Of a stretch of 64,000 nucleotides of DNA, positions 34,309-42,931 are shown one piece after another. The notes below the pieces were generated by a model. That model was given only the letters and a program-made list of their open reading frames with translations. It did no database searches and had not been told where the DNA came from. The DNA lies in contig NZ_CP042436.1 of the NCBI RefSeq assembly GCF_007971025.1, positions 2,232,001 through 2,296,000 on the forward strand, given 5' to 3'. This DNA is from Mucilaginibacter ginsenosidivorans. GTDB lineage: Bacteria; Bacteroidota; Bacteroidia; Sphingobacteriales; Sphingobacteriaceae. The position numbers and the translations under genes are program-made. Every line of letters starts with the position of its first letter. Within the stretch, counting starts at the first letter, position 1.

Positions 34309-37110
34309 TTAGAAACCAAATCCGATCTGACCCTTGTCATCAATCTTGATATCGTCGGGATTGGTTATCTCAAAATCGACCTTCTTATGAGGCGGGTCCG
34401 CTGGCTTCTCTTCTGATTGAACCGGCTCATCTTTCGACTCGACTTGTGGCCTATCCTGTTTTTCAGGTTCGGCCTTTTCTAACCCGGCTGGCGATTCCGT
34501 CGCCTCTACTGCTTTTACAGGTGGGATAGCAGACTCAGGCTCTTCGGTTACCTCGTCCTCTTCCTCATCAATTATGGATTCTTCCTCATCCGGCTCCGGT
34601 TCGGCCTTCGCCAACGGTGTTATGGATTTAACGGTATGCTGCGACAGGCGGTTACCCATGGCCTTCATACCTTTCACATCGATCACTTCCGAAAGGTCCA
34701 GTTCAATGGTTTCCGGTATCTCGGTCTTGCCTTTTAACTGGTCAACCCGTACCATAGGTTGTTTCGCGCCCGAGATCAGGATAAGCTTCGACCCGTTCTC
34801 GTCGCTGATAATACTGGTCTGCTTGCCAATGGCGGTGTTCTCAAACACAAAGCGCTTTACCATGTAGTTTTTCGACTTCCCTTCCAGGTGAACCACGGTA
34901 TAAACCTTCTCAGGGTTATATTTCTCTATCAGGGTCATCTTATCATCAAAGTGGTTGTTCAGGTCGAAGCTGGTCAGCTCGTAACTGCCGTCACTTAATA
35001 CGGTCAGCACGCGGTCGTCGCCATCAAACTCACCCAGGTATTTACCACGGCCGTCGGCGTTCAGGCGTTTCAGGATATCGTCGTACCATATCTTACGCCC
35101 GGCCAGTGTCGACACACCTTTGCTTTTCAGTACGATCTTCTTAACCGGGTACTTGGTAACGATATTACCCATCGAACCGCGGCCCTTGATGGCGATAGCT
35201 GCAAAATCCTCGTCAAACTGCAGCTTTTTGAGTTTGGCGTGAGGCTTTAACTGGATATTCACAACCTCCGCCTCACCATTAGGGTTGGCAGTAAAATAAA
35301 GCACTTTGGAACCCTTGCTGCCTTTGGTCAGGTCGTATTCCTTATCGCGGGTAACACCAACAACACTAAAGCGCTTGATATAGCTTACGCCGCTTTGGCC
35401 GTCCTTGTATATCATGTTGTAGACGGTGCGTTCGTCGTTCTTTTTGAATACCTGGGCGTGTATGATATCCTTACCCACAAACACCTTTTCCTGTACTTTG
35501 GTGATCATGCACTTGCCATCCACGCGGAATACGATGATCTCATCAATGTCCGAGCAATCGCATACAAACTGATCCTTTTTCAGGCCAGTACCTATAAAGC
35601 CATCTTCGGGGTTCATGTATAGCTTCACATTGGCCAGTGCCACCTGCGCCGCTTCCACCTTGTCAAAAGTGCGAAGCTCGGTTTTGCGCTCGCGGTCCTT
35701 ACCGTATTTGTCTTTTAGTTTCTGGAACCAGGCAATGGCATAATCGTTCAGGTGTTTCAGGTGATGCTTTACTTCTTTTATCTCGTTCTCCAGCGCCTTC
35801 ATTTGCTCGTCCGCTTTCTTCACGTCGAAGCGGGTGATGCTGCTCATCGGTTTGTCGATCAGTTTCTTATAATCCTCCGGTAATATCTCGCGGTAAAACT
35901 GCGGGAAGAAAGGCGTGAAAAGCTTATTCAGCACGTCAACCACCACTTCGAAACTGCCCGAACTTTCATACCCGGGGTGCTTGTACATCCCTTCCTGTAT
36001 GAATATTTTGAGCAGGTTGCTGAAGAATATCTTCTCCATCAGCTCCTTCAGCCGTATCTGCAGTTCCTGTTTCAGCAGTTCCTTGGTGTAATGCGTGCTT
36101 TCGGTAAGCATATCATTCACGCTCATAAAGCGCGGCTTGTCGTCCTGTATCACGCAGGTATTGGGCGATATGGAAACCTCGCAGTCGGTAAAGGCATACA
36201 GCGCATCGATAGTCACATCAGGAGATATACCCGGCGCCAGGTGGATCATGATCTCCACATCTTTTGCCGTGTTATCTTCGATCTTCTTGATCTTGATCTT
36301 TCCCTTGTCGTTGGCAGAGATCACACTGTCTATCAGGCTGCCGGTAGTGGTCGAAAAAGGTATCTCGGTTATTGCCAGCGTCTTTTTATCGCGCTCCACA
36401 ATTTTAGCACGCACCCGTATCCTGCCGCCGCGCTGACCCTCGTTGTATAACGAACAATCCGCCAGCCCACCGGTCGGGAAATCGGGTACCAGGTTTGGCC
36501 TTATGCCCTGCAATACGCCGATGGATGCATCCAGCAGTTCGATAAAATTATGCGGTAATATTTTGGTAGCCAGGCCCACGGCAATACCTTCGGCGCCCTG
36601 CGCCAACAGAAGCGGAAACTTAACCGGCAGCGTCACCGGCTCTTTGTTGCGCCCGTCGTAGCTGGCCTGCCATTCGGTAGTGTCGGGATTGAAAACAACC
36701 TCGTTGGCGAATTTCGAAAGCCTTGCCTCAATATAACGCGGAGCAGCGGCCGAGTCGCCGGTTATCGGGTCGCCCCAGTTACCCTGGCAATCTATCAGCA
36801 GGTTTTTTTGGCCAATCTGCACCATAGCATCGCCAATGGAAGCATCGCCGTGCGGGTGATACTTCATGGTGTTGCCGATAACGTTTGCCGCCTTATTAAA
36901 GCGCCCGTCGTCCATCTCCTTCAGCGAATGCAATATACGCCGCTGAACAGGCTTTAAACCATCATTGATATGCGGTACCGCGCGGTCAAGGATCACGTAG
37001 GAAGCATAATCCAGGAACCAGTTCTCGTACAACCCGCCGAGGGAGGTTACATTATGTAATTTGTTGTCTTCGTTATTACCAGGCTGCTGATTGCTCAGAT
37101 CTTCACTCAT
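34309..37110 (-). CDS. parC: DNA topoisomerase IV subunit A
   Basis: 933 residues. It cuts and rejoins DNA in the heterotetramer with ParE to decatenate chromosomes. The catalytic tyrosine is Tyr126 in APRYIEARLS. The N-terminal block is YASYVILDRAVPHINDGLKPVQRRIL and the quinolone region is YHPHGDASIGDAM (residues 84-96). A beta-pinwheel C-terminal domain follows, then about 100 residues rich in Glu, Asp and Pro that look disordered (PEPDEEESIIDEEEDE). ParE is on the same strand 9.2 kb upstream. Assigned to ParC and not GyrA because of the partner type in the window and the pinwheel without a clear GyrA box. Confidence 0.93.
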   Translation of the reverse strand: MSEDLSNQQPGNNEDNKLHNVTSLGGLYENWFLDYASYVILDRAVPHINDGLKPVQRRILHSLKEMDDGRFNKAANVIGNTMKYHPHGDASIGDAMVQIGQKNLLIDCQGNWGDPITGDSAAAPRYIEARLSKFANEVVFNPDTTEWQASYDGRNKEPVTLPVKFPLLLAQGAEGIAVGLATKILPHNFIELLDASIGVLQGIRPNLVPDFPTGGLADCSLYNEGQRGGRIRVRAKIVERDKKTLAITEIPFSTTTGSLIDSVISANDKGKIKIKKIEDNTAKDVEIMIHLAPGISPDVTIDALYAFTDCEVSISPNTCVIQDDKPRFMSVNDMLTESTHYTKELLKQELQIRLKELMEKIFFSNLLKIFIQEGMYKHPGYESSGSFEVVVDVLNKLFTPFFPQFYREILPEDYKKLIDKPMSSITRFDVKKADEQMKALENEIKEVKHHLKHLNDYAIAWFQKLKDKYGKDRERKTELRTFDKVEAAQVALANVKLYMNPEDGFIGTGLKKDQFVCDCSDIDEIIVFRVDGKCMITKVQEKVFVGKDIIHAQVFKKNDERTVYNMIYKDGQSGVSYIKRFSVVGVTRDKEYDLTKGSKGSKVLYFTANPNGEAEVVNIQLKPHAKLKKLQFDEDFAAIAIKGRGSMGNIVTKYPVKKIVLKSKGVSTLAGRKIWYDDILKRLNADGRGKYLGEFDGDDRVLTVLSDGSYELTSFDLNNHFDDKMTLIEKYNPEKVYTVVHLEGKSKNYMVKRFVFENTAIGKQTSIISDENGSKLILISGAKQPMVRVDQLKGKTEIPETIELDLSEVIDVKGMKAMGNRLSQHTVKSITPLAKAEPEPDEEESIIDEEEDEVTEEPESAIPPVKAVEATESPAGLEKAEPEKQDRPQVESKDEPVQSEEKPADPPHKKVDFEITNPDDIKIDDKGQIGFGF

Positions 37111-37293
37111 TCGTAGCTAAAAAATAGGAATGGGTAAATATAGAGATTTAGTGCAGATGTGTGGTTGCGGAGACAGGCAGATTTTTCCCACATAACATAA
37201 GTTTTTAACCAGAATCGCCAAAAAAACCACGATCTTATTCAATACATAGTTTTACCAACTGAGACCCATGTTAAAGGATCAGGTGCCGGCGAC

Positions 37294-37737
37294 TCAATCC
37301 ACGCCGGCAACCATGTGCACGGGAATGGCAATGCGGTTCCAACTGTTAGTGGTGATAGCAATAAAAATAATCTGTGCCAGGCCCTGTTTGCCGAAATGCT
37401 TCAGCGCCTGCTCATAGGTCTCGTCCGAAACGCCGTGCCCGTAAATGCGGGTGACTTCCTCTGCCAGTTTTAGGGCCGCACGCTCCCCGTCACTATAGAA
37501 AGGTGTTTCCCACCACGCCGAAAGCGCTAACAAACGCTGGGTACTTTCGCCTAATGCAAGTGCGTCGTTGCTATGGTAATCGATGCAATAGCCGCAGCCA
37601 TTGATCTGGGATACCCGTATTTTTATCAGTTCTTTTAACATGGCATTGATGTCGAACTCCTTTATTTGTTTGTCGGCAATCAGCATAGCCTTGTATATTC
37701 GTGGCTCCGCTTCGTTAATGTTCATTCTTGATTTCAT
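37294..37737 (-). CDS. AhpD-like carboxymuconolactone decarboxylase family protein
   Basis: 147 residues. The alkylhydroperoxidase-like signature GCGYCIDYHSND has the CxxC pair at Cys48/Cys51 and His55. Members are thiol peroxidase-type or gamma-carboxymuconolactone decarboxylase-type enzymes; the CxxC favours a redox role. It is the last gene of a minus-strand set (MBL protein, DoxX-cupin, AhpD) lying opposite a MocR regulator. Cytoplasmic. Confidence 0.9.
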   Translation of the reverse strand: MKSRMNINEAEPRIYKAMLIADKQIKEFDINAMLKELIKIRVSQINGCGYCIDYHSNDALALGESTQRLLALSAWWETPFYSDGERAALKLAEEVTRIYGHGVSDETYEQALKHFGKQGLAQIIFIAITTNSWNRIAIPVHMVAGVD

Positions 37738-37832
37738 AGCATTTATTTGATTAATGACATAATGGCAAAAGCAGCGATCATTGCTTTCAATGATGACTTA
37801 TTTGATGACCCTTTATTCATGACCTTGTTTTT

Positions 37833-38708
37833 TTACCTGATCGTAGTTGGTTTATTTTTTTCAGCGATGAAGAAGACCAGCAGCCTGGCGGTCTTTACCC
37901 GGTCGTTGTTGCGCGTGACAGCATGCAGCCCGTTGGTGCTTTCGTAAAAACAGTCGCCTTTTTTAAACAGGTGGCGCTTGCCCTCAAATACAGACTCTAA
38001 TTCACCATCAAGCACGTAGCCAAATGTTGGGCATGGATGGCGATGAGCGGGGGATGAGCTTCCAGGTGGAAAATTCACTACCTCGATCTGCACCTCGCGA
38101 TCACTTATGCCATGCTCATTAATGAATTGTTTAATAAGATATTGCTCGGTGATCTTCCGCGGCGATGTTTGATGAACCTGCTGCGCGCGAGCCGGGGAAT
38201 AAAAACCCATTAGCCCAATGACTCCTGCAAATATGATGGCGCCGCTGCTGATCCTGCCGGAATTCTTTTTTGTTAACCAGTTATCGACACTCCATTCATA
38301 GGTTGGTAAAGTGGCAAGCAGGAAATTTGCAGCGCTGAGGGTGAAAACCGAATAGCCCAGCGGCGATTCGATACCAAAGGAAACGGACATAGCCAGCGCG
38401 AAGCAAAAACTCAGTATTCCGCTGCCGATAGCCGCAGTCCGGGTGAAAAGCCCAATTAATATCAGTGTACCGAAAAGACCCTCGCCAACAGTGGCGATAA
38501 CTGCGAGCACCGGCACAATGCCCGGTGGCAAAAAAGCCATTACCTGGCGGGCGTAAGCTATAAAGTGACCCCAGTCGCCCCACCCTACGTGCGGTTGTCC
38601 GTGGGCTCCTAGTATACCAAGGCGGTCGGTAAATTCCCATAAATAGGCTGAACCTATGGCTACCCGGAGAAAGAGTTGAGGAAATTTTGTGTTTTGAACG
38701 ATCTTCAT
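37833..38708 (-). CDS. DoxX-like membrane domain fused to a cupin domain
   Basis: 291 residues. Residues 1-145 have four hydrophobic segments of DoxX type (FLRVAIGSAYLWEFTDRLG; GIVPVLAVIATVGEGLFGTLILIG). A fifth segment (IIFAGVIGLMGFYSPARA) ends in a signal-peptidase-like site. Residues about 195-285 form a cupin with metal-type HRHPCPTFGYVLDGELE and GDCFYESTNGLHAV. The fusion would hold the cupin at the outer face of the membrane. It starts ten bases after the MBL gene stop, so they are cotranscribed. Confidence 0.88.
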   Translation of the reverse strand: MKIVQNTKFPQLFLRVAIGSAYLWEFTDRLGILGAHGQPHVGWGDWGHFIAYARQVMAFLPPGIVPVLAVIATVGEGLFGTLILIGLFTRTAAIGSGILSFCFALAMSVSFGIESPLGYSVFTLSAANFLLATLPTYEWSVDNWLTKKNSGRISSGAIIFAGVIGLMGFYSPARAQQVHQTSPRKITEQYLIKQFINEHGISDREVQIEVVNFPPGSSSPAHRHPCPTFGYVLDGELESVFEGKRHLFKKGDCFYESTNGLHAVTRNNDRVKTARLLVFFIAEKNKPTTIR

Positions 38709-38718
38709 GATGTATGAC

Positions 38719-39540
38719 TTAAGCCAGGCCGTAAATGGACTTATAGCGGTTTATGGAATGCGTGAAAATTTCGTAGGCATTGCCTTCAAGGTCCTGGCCC
38801 TCAAAGGTGGCGCCGTATAAGGTGTCGAACTTTAATTTTGAGCATTTTTCATAAAATGCTATAAAATCGTCCTTCAGCAGCGGTATTTGGTTGGGATAGC
38901 TGAACATTACAGCCGTATGGCGCAGGCTGCGCGAGATATAAAGACTATCGCCGCACAGCATGGTCCCGCTGGTGGATAATGAGGCGATGCGCAACATGCT
39001 GCTCCCTGGAAAATGTCCGCCAACATGCACGAGGCTTATGTCGTTCCATAAATATTTCTCACCACCGCGCCACAACTGAACATGTGGCCCATGATTGAAT
39101 ATCCATGACCTGTCGCCCTCGTGGATATAAACAGGGCAATTGAATTCTGCTGCCCACGTATTCATATTACTGTAAAAATGGGGATGCGAAAAAGCAATTG
39201 CTTTCAGACCGCCTTTGCTCCTGATAAAAGCAATCGTTTCTTCGTCGAGTAAGGGGATGCAATCCCATAAAATGTTGCCTTCAGTGGATAATAATAAAAA
39301 AGCACGTTGCCCGATGGCAAAATCCGGTTTGACGGTAAGCGTGTACAGGCGTTCATTGACTTGGCTGATCTTAGCCCGGTGACCGTTTTTTAGCTCTTCC
39401 TCGCTCGTCCAGCTTTGGCCTTGCAGGCTGATAAACTGGCGATCATCATTACATATGGGGCAAAGTGCAGGCACTTTTTCATCGTGCGGCAATTGAGTGC
39501 CGCAGGTGGTGCATATCGTGTGGCTGTTGTTCGTATTCAT
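38719..39540 (-). CDS. MBL-fold protein with N-terminal zinc-ribbon and degenerate HxHxDH motif
   Basis: 273 residues. A four-cysteine ribbon opens the protein (Cys10, Cys13, Cys27, Cys30). The metallo-beta-lactamase fold follows, with HVGGHFPGSS and MLCGDSLY as later metal positions. The first motif, usually HxHxDH, reads HPHFYS, so two usual zinc ligands are missing. It may be inactive, use one metal, or bind something else. I start at the ATG at 39540; the frame reaches a TTG at 39558, which is inside the promoter. It is the first gene of the operon opposite the MocR regulator. Confidence 0.85.
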   Translation of the reverse strand: MNTNNSHTICTTCGTQLPHDEKVPALCPICNDDRQFISLQGQSWTSEEELKNGHRAKISQVNERLYTLTVKPDFAIGQRAFLLLSTEGNILWDCIPLLDEETIAFIRSKGGLKAIAFSHPHFYSNMNTWAAEFNCPVYIHEGDRSWIFNHGPHVQLWRGGEKYLWNDISLVHVGGHFPGSSMLRIASLSTSGTMLCGDSLYISRSLRHTAVMFSYPNQIPLLKDDFIAFYEKCSKLKFDTLYGATFEGQDLEGNAYEIFTHSINRYKSIYGLA

Positions 39541-39578
39541 ATTTATTTTTTTTGACAATACTAAATTATGGCTATATT

Positions 39579-39619
39579 GGACTACTGTTATAGTCCAGAA
39601 TTAACAAGTAAAGTAGTCC
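39579..39619. promoter_or_regulatory. Probable MocR operator set (GGACTA/TAGTCC repeats)
   Basis: GGACTA at 39579-39584, TAGTCC at 39591-39596 and TAGTCC again at 39614-39619. The first two form an inverted pair and the last two a direct repeat 23 bases apart, ending five bases before the MocR start codon. MocR regulators often bind direct repeats with an inverted half-site, so this probably controls both divergent units. Confidence 0.65.
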
Positions 39620-39623
39620 AGCT

Positions 39624-41102
39624 ATGTCAATAGTAGAAAGCCTGATTTGTGTCAGTAAAGAGTCGCCGGTACCCGTTTATTTACAGATCGCCAACAGTAT
39701 CATCAGCCATATACGCCGGGGTACTTTAAAACCCGAAAGCGCTTTGCCCGGCAGCCGTACGCTGGCTGCCGCATTGAATGTTCACCGGAAAACGGTTGTA
39801 GCCGCTTATGACGAACTGTATGCCCAAAGCTGGGTTGATAGTTATCCGCGCAAAGGCATTTTCGTAGCAAAGAGCCTGCCGGATATTACACCAAAATCGC
39901 TCGGCGAAAATGCCCCGCCCGATAGTTTTCCCGCTCAAACCTTTTATGAGGTGAAAGCGGGTTTGCCCGGTAGCCGTTTATATAAGCCCGTACCGCAGCA
40001 CAACCTGGTGATCAACGATGGGTTCCCGGATACGCGCCTTGCCCCGGTCGAACTGTTGGTGCGGGAATACCGAAGATTTGGCAATTACCAGTTTACCTCC
40101 AAATACCTGATGTACGGACCGGAACAAGGTTCGGAGAATTTGCGTTTGGAACTGGCCCGTTTCCTTTCCGGCACACGTGGCATGCATGCAGGCGCGGACA
40201 ATATCCTTATTACGAAGGGCGTGCAAATGGCTATGTATCTTACCGCCCAGGTTCTATTGTCAAAAAACGATGTGGTGATCGTTCCCGAGCCAGGGTACCC
40301 TACGGCAAATGAGGTTTTTGCCCATGCCGGCGCGCGGCTCGTTTTTGCGCCGGTGGATGAGCATGGAATGGATGTCAATGCAGTCGAGGCTATCTGCAAA
40401 AAGCAAAAGGTAAAGCTGTTATACGTAATACCACATCATCATCGCCCCACAACGGTAACCTTAAGTTCGGAACGGCGGATGCAACTGCTTGAACTGGCCA
40501 TGAAGTATAGCTTTGCCATCATCGAGGATGACTATGATTACGATTATCATTATACCAGCAGCCCCGTACTTCCGCTGGCAAGCGCCGACTATTACGGCAG
40601 CGTGATCTATGTAGGGTCGTTTTGTAAAACGATAGCGCCGGGGATACGGATCGGCTTTGTGGCAGCACCGCAAAACCTTATCGCGCAGCTTACCCGCCTT
40701 CGCCGTATGATCGACCGGCAGGGTGAACAGCTACTGGAAGAAGCCATAGCCAACCTGCTCAGGAACGGAGATATAGGCCGTCATCTTAAAAAAACCAATA
40801 AAATATATCACGAAAGGCGCGACACGTTTTGCAATTTGCTTCGCGAACGATTGGGTGATAACGCCGCCTTCAAAATTCCGGACGGCGGCTTTGCCGTGTG
40901 GCTGCAATATTTGAACGGGCTTAATGCCGTGGCAATTGCTCAAAAGGCCGCTGAAATGGGGCTGTCGGTCAGCAACGGCGAGGAATATTATTACCGGTCG
41001 GAAAATAACCGCTTTGTGCGGCTTGGGTTTGCTTCGTTGAATCTAAAGGAGATAGAACAAGGTGTGGATATTTTGGCCAGGGCTATCGGGAAAATACGCT
41101 GA
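39624..41102 (+). CDS. MocR family regulator (GntR wHTH + class I aminotransferase-like domain)
   Basis: 492 residues. The N-terminal GntR winged helix (PVYLQIANSIISHIRRGTLKPESALPGSRTLA in parts) spans about 15-80; the aminotransferase fold covers the remainder. The PLP-binding lysine is Lys335 in SFCKTIAPGIRIGF, with the usual EDDYDYDY block before it. MocR proteins use PLP or PLP-amine adducts as effectors. It is divergent from the MBL/DoxX-cupin/AhpD set and is its likely regulator. The last codon abuts the stop codon of the convergent next gene with no gap. Confidence 0.94.
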   Translation: MSIVESLICVSKESPVPVYLQIANSIISHIRRGTLKPESALPGSRTLAAALNVHRKTVVAAYDELYAQSWVDSYPRKGIFVAKSLPDITPKSLGENAPPDSFPAQTFYEVKAGLPGSRLYKPVPQHNLVINDGFPDTRLAPVELLVREYRRFGNYQFTSKYLMYGPEQGSENLRLELARFLSGTRGMHAGADNILITKGVQMAMYLTAQVLLSKNDVVIVPEPGYPTANEVFAHAGARLVFAPVDEHGMDVNAVEAICKKQKVKLLYVIPHHHRPTTVTLSSERRMQLLELAMKYSFAIIEDDYDYDYHYTSSPVLPLASADYYGSVIYVGSFCKTIAPGIRIGFVAAPQNLIAQLTRLRRMIDRQGEQLLEEAIANLLRNGDIGRHLKKTNKIYHERRDTFCNLLRERLGDNAAFKIPDGGFAVWLQYLNGLNAVAIAQKAAEMGLSVSNGEEYYYRSENNRFVRLGFASLNLKEIEQGVDILARAIGKIR

Positions 41103-41615
41103 TCATTGTTGTTCCTTCCTCATCTCTCTCAGCATCACATTGAACGACCATTTACGCAACATTGCATTTACGGTATTTACAATACGTTTGGCGCGGGTCT
41201 CGCTGGTTTTGGCCTCATTGATCCATTTGATAAAATATTCCCGGTGCGATTTGGCAAGGCTGTTGAAAAAGTCTGCCGCTTCGGGCTCGAAATCAAAGCA
41301 CTCCTGGAGGTCGGCGGGCATATCCACTTTAAAGTCCACGTCCTCTTCTAAATGCACGTGCAGCATGGCGCCTGCGTTCTTGTGCAGGCCCTTTCTTACC
41401 TCGGCTTTCAGGGCCATTATAAAGTTGCCTTCGCCCATAGGCATCAGCGCCATACCGCGTACAGGCAAAGCATCCAGCATGCCCCGCACGCGGAACGACT
41501 TTTTATTGCCGGGCTTCATCTGCTGCGCTATATCAGCGGGTATTTCGATGTAGGTCCAGCCGGTTTTTTCGCCCTGTTCGTCAAACTGCAGCATCATCGT
41601 GGTAAAGTCAACCAT
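41103..41615 (-). CDS. DUF1905 / YdeI-like protein
   Basis: 170 residues. The N-terminal 95 form a DUF1905 beta-barrel-like domain (GWTYIEIPADIAQQM, KKSFRVRGMLDALPVRGMALMP). The C-terminal part is of YdeI/OmpD-associated type (FFNSLAKSHREYFIKWINEAKTSETRAKRI as parts). Its biochemical role is not known. Its stop codon is immediately next to the stop of the convergent MocR gene. Confidence 0.85.
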   Translation of the reverse strand: MVDFTTMMLQFDEQGEKTGWTYIEIPADIAQQMKPGNKKSFRVRGMLDALPVRGMALMPMGEGNFIMALKAEVRKGLHKNAGAMLHVHLEEDVDFKVDMPADLQECFDFEPEAADFFNSLAKSHREYFIKWINEAKTSETRAKRIVNTVNAMLRKWSFNVMLREMRKEQQ

Positions 41616-41769
41616 ACCGCCAAATTACGGCATTGTAACAAAGTTTAAATGCGAATTGTTAAAGATTGTTAAATCAATGTCAAACGCGGTTTTCGGTTGT
41701 AACGAATGGATTTGTGCCGCTGTCTTATGGGTATAGTTTCACAAATTTTTAACCTTCAATACCGATATT

Positions 41770-42201
41770 ATGAAAACACTAAAAGCAACGATGATTGGCC
41801 TGGCCCTGGTGGCAGTGTGCGGCTTTGCCAATGCTTCAACAAAGACAACAACCGATGTTAACGCTACCAAACAGGAAGTACTGGATACTTATATGAATGC
41901 CCTGGTGCACGGCAACCTGGAAGGCATATCCAATGCGATAGCCGATAATGCCCGTTTTTACGTGGTGCAGGGTGTACGTGTGCGTACTACTGATAAGAAA
42001 GATGTACTGGACTACCTGAAAAGCAATGCGCACATCGACCAGAATTGTGCATTTACCGGCACTGTTTTGAGCCAGGATGACAACACTTTGGTAGAAAAAG
42101 TAGAGATGAAATTTAAAGAGATAACCCGTACGGACGTGGTAACCGCACAACGTACCGACGACGGCTGGAAAATTACGAAGGTGGAAACCTCATTTAAATA
42201 A
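41770..42201 (+). CDS. Exported NTF2-like / lumazine-binding-like protein
   Basis: 143 residues with a signal peptide (GLALVAVCGFANAS, cleavage about 23). The mature part has the cone-shaped NTF2-like pattern: VLDTYMNALVHGNLEGISNAI, then beta strands ending DDGWKITKVETSF. Such proteins bind small ligands or serve as scaffolds; no catalytic residue is claimed. It is monocistronic with its own terminator. Confidence 0.82.
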   Translation: MKTLKATMIGLALVAVCGFANASTKTTTDVNATKQEVLDTYMNALVHGNLEGISNAIADNARFYVVQGVRVRTTDKKDVLDYLKSNAHIDQNCAFTGTVLSQDDNTLVEKVEMKFKEITRTDVVTAQRTDDGWKITKVETSFK

Positions 42202-42230
42202 ATAAGTGGTTTATTGTTTGTTTTGCAAGG

Positions 42231-42258
42231 AAGGCCCCGCGAGGGGCCTTCTGCTTTA
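42231..42258 (+). terminator. Terminator after the NTF2-like gene
   Basis: Perfect 8-bp stem AAGGCCCC-GCGA-GGGGCCTT, followed by CTGCTTTATT. The T-run is weak, but the stem is 30 bases after the stop. Confidence 0.75.
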
Positions 42259-42264
42259 TTGTCT

Positions 42265-42358
42265 GAACTAAGATTCATAAGATTTAAGGATCGTAGGATG
42301 CTTTATTATTTATCAGGATACTAATCCTATCATCTTCAAGTCCTATGAATCTTAGTTC
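42265..42358. repeat. Long hairpin left of the GxxExxY gene
   Basis: The 94-base segment opens GAACTAAGATTCATAAGATT and closes AAGTCCTATGAATCTTAGTTC in part. The two 35-base arms are complementary with only a few mismatches, around a loop of about 24 bases. A related, weaker hairpin lies on the other side of the gene at 42851-42927. Confidence 0.85.
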
Positions 42359-42441
42359 TCACCATGATAAATTTTTAATAAAAAATAAATTAGTTTTGTA
42401 CTAGACCTCATCATCCAAAACCTTAACCATCATCACCCACT

Positions 42442-42840
42442 ATGCAGTACGAAGAGCTTACCCACAAAATTATTGGTTGCGCCATGAGAGTTCATAGCAC
42501 GCTTGGCAGCGGTTTCCAAGAGGTAATTTATCAGCGGGCAATGGATATAGAGATGAGAAAACAGGATATGTCATTTGGCAGGGAAATGGAAATAACCATA
42601 TTTTATGATGGTATTGATATCGGCACCAGGAGGGTTGATTTTTTTGTTGAAGATAAGGTCATGGTCGAATTAAAGGCTGTTGCAAGGCTTGATGAATTGC
42701 ACTTGGCGCAAGCTATGAATTACCTTGAAGCTTATAAGCTGCCTGTCGGACCGCTGATAAATTTCGGAAGCAAAAGCCTGGAATTCAAAAGAGTGTTTAA
42801 CGTAAGGCACTCGGACAATTCAGATTACAAACATTCGTGA
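42442..42840 (+). CDS. GxxExxY protein (PD-(D/E)XK-like fold)
   Basis: 132 residues. The name motif is GFQEVIY (residues about 24-30), preceded by ALRVHSTLG-type AMRVHSTLGSG. A later RRVDFFVEDKVMVELKA block supplies the D...ExK pattern of restriction-like folds (Asp in VDF, Glu and Lys in ELKA). Activity is unproven in the family. It is bracketed by two related hairpin repeats, as if carried in a cassette. Confidence 0.88.
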   Translation: MQYEELTHKIIGCAMRVHSTLGSGFQEVIYQRAMDIEMRKQDMSFGREMEITIFYDGIDIGTRRVDFFVEDKVMVELKAVARLDELHLAQAMNYLEAYKLPVGPLINFGSKSLEFKRVFNVRHSDNSDYKHS

Positions 42841-42850
42841 TTTCTTATAT

Positions 42851-42927
42851 GAACTCTGATCTTAGGATCATGAATTACATTCGCTACAGGAATTCTACAA
42901 TTATCTAATCTTAAAAATCTTAGTTTA
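42851..42927. repeat. Related hairpin right of the GxxExxY gene
   Basis: Opens GAACTCTGATCTTAGGATCA and closes TCTAATCTTAAAAATCTTAG then TTTA. The ends are partly complementary to each other and to the arms of 42265-42358 (shared AACTAAGAT word). Confidence 0.6.
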
Positions 42928-42931
42928 GGCT

